DNA of 64,000 bases from positions 30,456 to 94,455 of the forward strand of contig JABVXU010000204.1 in NCBI GenBank assembly GCA_013365365.1, in the 5' to 3' direction. The notes below the pieces were generated by a model. That model was not told the DNA's origin and searched no databases. It saw nothing but the letters and a program-made list of their open reading frames with translations. Below, in pieces: positions 59,601-64,000 of the stretch. Numbering within the stretch: the stretch's first letter is position 1; each line of letters opens with the position of its first letter. The position numbers were made by a program, and so were the translations under genes. Source of the DNA: Cruorifilaria tuberocauda (lineage: Eukaryota; Nematoda; Chromadorea; Rhabditida; Onchocercidae).

Positions 59601-62600
59601 TTAAAAAGCAAAGTAAACTAATTTCAAAACGAAGAGCAATGTAAAGGTCAGAGAATCAATATTTGGCAACTTACAACATTAGCTGAATGAGGGACTGGCA
59701 CAACTTCGATATTCTTTACATCATACGTTTCTTTGCATTCTTTCGGTAACACACGTTGGCCACTTAATTTTGCTTCATCAAAATACCACCCACCAGTCGC
59801 TTCGGGAATGTTTGTCCTTTCCTATAATATCTTTAATTGTGAACCAAAAGAAGATATATATAAAATCACAACGAACTAAAATGAATATTTTAAACACAAA
59901 AGATTTCAAATACTGCGTATCATAGGTAGCAATAAAAATATGATGCATTACGAGATAACAGTTATACATTTGCTTTTAAAAATCGACAAAAAAATACCTC
60001 TGTCTGCTTGAAAGAGAAGGGCTCATAATGTGATGCAGCTTCAATTTTAGATGGTTTGGAACTTTCGCTTTGACGTTGTGATGTATCTATCTCCGATAGT
60101 TTCTGTTCTTTCTTTAACTTCTTAATATCTGATGGTGGCGATGTTTTGGTAGCCACCTAAAAATAAAACAGATCACGTCATCTGAACTAAATGTACTTCA
60201 TGCATTTACAACACAACAAACTTCAGTGCTTTAAAAGCTACTCAACCAATAAGAATATCGCAAGCATTTCGTTCAATAATTTCCAGATGAAATAAACATA
60301 ATAGAAAAAAAAAGCACAACAAATATAGCGCAACACAAACATTTAAAGATTAAACCAAGTATAAAGACTGCAATCATTGATAAATAAAATATAAACCAAA
60401 AAAGCATACAGACACAAATGAAAGACTACCAGTATAAGAATACAATCGAAAAGGAAAATGTGCAATGCACAAAGTGACAGTTTATGACTCCAAATATTCT
60501 CAGCTTGATATTACACAAAAATTCTAGAGGGAAAAAGGAGTTGTGCATCAATTTTGTATTATAGCACACACCTGCGTTACTTGTCGCTTGACTTGCTCCA
60601 TAAAACCACCTGGACTTTTGGAATCCGTATCATGAGCCACTACAACTGAAATATCTGGCTCAGTAAATTTATATGATTCATTTGATGTTTCATCATCATT
60701 GATTCCACTTCGATGTAATAATTTTTCGGTTTCGAAAATTCCCGGCTCTATACACTGAATTTTCTGTCTTTCCGTATCTACATTCAACTTAGACCACTGC
60801 TTCAATTTATTTGCTTTTTGTCCTCCTGTTTCACTAATAATTTTATGATTAATTATTGTATCATCTTGTTCCTTACCAGGTACGTTTCGAACAATTTCCG
60901 ATTTGATCTGTTTCGTCACATCGTCTGCAGTTGTTCCAGCATGCATTCCCATATCAAATTCTGATCCTGTTTGCCGTCCAACTTGAGTGACACTTGGCGA
61001 ATCAGAGATAATTTTTGTTCGCAAAATCTCCGATTCATCTGTTGGTGATGTCCTTCCTACCACTGTTGATTTCGTTATAGGAATATCTTTTTCTGCCAAT
61101 TTCTGCTGTTTTTGGCGCTCATCCTGATCGCTATCTTTTGATTTGCTTCCATGCCATAACGAAGAGAAAAGACTACCTTTTGTACTTTCGCCATTGTCTT
61201 TTTTGCTTTCCTTCAAGGTAATATCATCTTCAGTCAACTTCGTTTTTATTTTCAGTTCTTCAAATGATTTCGGTTTTTCAGTACTATCGGGAAAATCTGC
61301 TTCTTGCCTTTTCGTTATTTCACTAGTTTCCCTAGCTTCAGTTACATGAGCATCTTTTTCAGGCTCATATTTAGTGCTGCTAGAAGTTGCAACTTTTGCC
61401 TCCGGTTCACATGGTGGACCACGAAGATGAAACCCTTTTACCATAAAGGTGGATCTCTTCCTACCATCATCATCTGATTCATTCTTCTTCTTTGTTCTCA
61501 AATTTGAATCTTGTTGCAAATCATCATCAGCATCTCTCATTTTACGCTTAACCTTAATTCTAGCTATATACCCAACGTCATCACTCTTATCATGCTTTTC
61601 TAGACCAGTTTTAGTTGAATCATCAATTTCCGGTGAAAGAGTATTATCCACGTCTACTAACTTCGATTTCTTGATTTTAATTAATTTGCCGATTTTACTA
61701 CTCTTTGTTGGTTTATGAAATGAAATTGCACTCTTCGTTGCCTCTACATTTTTCTCTTTATCCAGATTAAGTGGTATGCCATCGGAAAACTCGACATCAC
61801 GTTTAATATAGATGATAGCATTTTTTTTCGTTTCCATTGAATCTTTCATATCTGCAGAACGAACCAATTCACTTTCATCCTTATCAATAACATGAGAAAT
61901 CGGTTTCTTTTTGGTTTTTCTTGTTAATTGAACATTGGCTTCCTCATGGGATGAATCGAAATCGATAGTGCGACTGAGAGATTCAGCATCACGACTACTC
62001 GTATCAGCAGAGTCAAATTTTTTTGATTTGAACTTATTTTCTTTGTCAGTTGATTTCCAAAAATGTAATAGTCCAAATTTCCCACGTTTGTCATTATCTT
62101 CGTCGTACTGTGAGGTTTTGGAAGGCTCGCTTTTGACATAGAGATTTGCATTCATTTTTTTACTTTCGCCTTTTATATCCAAATGACTTTTCGGTTCCTC
62201 TACAGCACTCTTTACTGACGCTGTTGGAGCTACCGGTGATGATGTTACTTGATGCACATCAGTTGGAAGTTCTGGCTGTTGTTGAGTAATATAAGATTTT
62301 GATGTGTCCAGTTTTTCTTTAGTATCATCTGAAAAGCCTCTGTCTTTTCCATTACGAACCGTTCTACGCCAAAATTTGAAAATTCCTTTGCGCTTTGGTG
62401 ATTCAATTATAACCTCACTTGCATCATGTTTATTATCAGGAGCAATATACAGTATGACTTTCTTTTTTCGTTCCTTATGCACGTCTGCAATGTAAGAGCT
62501 TGACGTTGAAGAAATGCTACTGCTGCTACTGAAACTCGAACTTGAACTTGATTCAGTGCTGCTATCACGCAATCTTCTTGTCTTTTTATGAGAAATTCCA

Positions 62601-64000
62601 CTATGATATACTGCTGCATAGTCCCGGAGAGGTGCGGATGATAATTCTTTTTCATACTCTATGGAGCTCATTGGTCCATCATAAGGAGCAGTAATAAGTT
62701 TATATGTCTCGGGTTTCACGAAAGTTTTCTCCACAATTTCAACATCACCAGGAACTGTACGATATTTGAAAGGATGCTTTTTAACTCTTCTTTTTTCTTC
62801 AACCGGAGTCTTGTAAACAATCTTTGCTGCATACGTGGGTACTTGATCTTTACCTTGCATTTCATTATCATCCTTTTCTTCTTCATGATGCTTTGCATCC
62901 AAATCACTATCTTTCAAGTACAAAGCAGCGGTCTTCTTATCTTTCAAAATATCAGGTTTCTCGTCATTTTGAATCTTTGAAACACTCTTTCGTTTTTTAA
63001 CTTTGCGTGATTTCACATAAGTATTGCCAGGATGATATACAGCGGCATATTCATGAATTGGCGCAAATTGCAACCCTTTTACAAAACTTGTGGTCTCCAA
63101 AGGACCTTGATATGGAGTACGTTCAATTTTATAACTTTTAGGATCAATATTTTCTTTCGCAACAAATTCCACCGCACCTTTATGTTTTGCTCTTTTAAAT
63201 GTTCTATAACTATCTGGTGCGCTTTGCATTCGATTTTGTTCCTTCACTGCAAGATGTAAAGGTTGAAATGAAATTTCATTAACTCGAGATAACTTCGCTG
63301 GAGGAGATCCATTATCTGGAACGCGTGATCGTGCGAGTACTCGTACCTTTCTGATGATTACTCGTTTGGTTTTTTGTGCTGGCTTTCTAATACCTAATAT
63401 ACTACTGAATGTAGGTCGAATTGTACGCCTAACATCCTTTGATTTGACGATCTTTTTCTCTTCCTTCGCAGTGCTTGGTTTACTTTGATCCTCGCTAAGA
63501 TACAATATAGCTTTCATCTTTTGAGGAGTACTCTCACTTTTGGCATCCTGCATGTCAACTGATTTCGCCTTTTTCTTACCTTTCATTTTCCCAGTGGATT
63601 TCTGCATTTCAGAATCGATTGTGAGATATTTCTTTCCTTTTATTTTGTGTTTCCTTCTGATTTCCTCCTTGATTGGTCTTTTTTCGCCATCGTCAGTTTT
63701 ATCAGCTCCAGATACATTAAGAATTGCTGTCCATTTTCTTTCTTTATCGATTTGCGTTTCTTCATCGGCAGATGCTTCACTCGACGCAGCTTTTTGTGGC
63801 TCTTTTCGAGTCAATAATTTGCGTCGTTTTCTATCTTTAGCAACTGACATACCGGAATGATAAATCGTGGCATGTTCAGAAATTGGTAAAGATGGGAGCT
63901 CTTCTTCACGCTTAGTATCATGTAATAGTTTATTATCATAGGACGTTGACGGCATTCCATACGCTCCAGGTGTAATAGGGCGATTATCTGATGCGCTGAT
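56697..64000 (-). CDS. Protein 4.1 / FRM-1 / coracle-like, C-terminal part (5' end beyond window)
   Basis: Exons read: 60572 to the right edge (open frame continues past 64000), 59998-60156, 59675-59821, 58435-58523, 58070-58142, 57506-57730, 57209-57295 and 56697-56789; phases agree, at least 1433 residues. Protein 4.1 family members link membrane receptors to spectrin-actin and septate junctions. The diagnostic part is the C-terminal domain: QVTYTVQEQTYQISS, VSSRTITQGSRTIETIT, TVETHVEHRVTIHSCGDIDH and NPDMTVEKIEVKHE. No FERM or spectrin-actin-binding domain is visible here. The exon of over 3.4 kb is highly charged and carries several repeat families: three YHSG/YHPG modules, at least six K-x-A-I-L-Y-L/I words, and two FW-containing basic patches (FKFWRRT, LHFWKST) with a looser SSLWHGS. 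C. elegans frm-1 and fly coracle are the likely relatives. Confidence 0.85.

Noticed and set aside
61143..63860. Plus-strand open frames of 60-106 codons opposite the giant exon
   Set aside because: They are shadows of a Lys/Glu/Ser-rich coding exon; the minus frame is open for over 3.4 kb and joins a 4.1 C-terminal domain.

Overview
The window looks like ordinary nuclear DNA of a nematode, most likely a filarial or other spirurid worm. It is very AT-rich, and its genes are cut by many short to medium introns with T-rich TTTCAG-type acceptors. Acceptor-like sites lie just upstream of several first ATGs, as expected for spliced-leader trans-splicing. Every recognisable gene is eukaryotic, and the heat shock factor tail resembles that of C. 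elegans HSF-1. I saw no bacterial (e.g. Wolbachia-derived) segment, no CRISPR, no IS element and no convincing tRNA. Species is not assignable from reading alone.

Layout. 0.2-8.3 kb (minus strand): a head-to-tail run RPS10 > CCDC174 > NTF2 > TMEM208, possibly an operon. 10.6-14.3 kb (-): GOLPH3. 15.6-17.1 kb (+): ARFRP1. 18.0-18.8 kb (-): a DIPP-type Nudix hydrolase. 20.8-24.7 kb (-): CDKAL1 tRNA methylthiotransferase. 26.3-32.0 kb (-): ARHGAP39/Vilse RhoGAP with WW and MyTH4 domains. 32-37 kb: repeat-rich, gene-free DNA. 37.1-40.75 kb (+): CASC3/Barentsz, convergent with HSF-1 (41.0-43.9 kb, -). 44-46.8 kb: low-complexity DNA. 45.9-48.3 kb (-): a decayed C2H2 zinc-finger locus whose first exon encodes a signal peptide. 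49.5-54.2 kb (-): GTP-dependent PEP carboxykinase, with a likely mitochondrial leader exon. 56.7 kb to the right edge (-): the C-terminal part of a protein 4.1/FRM-1/coracle-like protein with a giant repeat-bearing exon. Its FERM half lies outside the window.

The genes are mostly housekeeping and do not form one pathway. Shared themes are Golgi/trans-Golgi traffic (GOLPH3, ARFRP1), exon junction complex biology (CCDC174, CASC3), translation and tRNA modification (RPS10, CDKAL1), ER targeting (TMEM208) and stress and metabolism (HSF-1, PEPCK). Exon coordinates below were read by hand from splice signals and checked for phase continuity and family homology recalled from memory. No alignment was run. 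The least ordinary parts are the signal-peptide/zinc-finger locus, the repeat architecture of the 4.1-like giant exon, the putative mitochondrial leader of PEPCK, and two foldback elements in introns.
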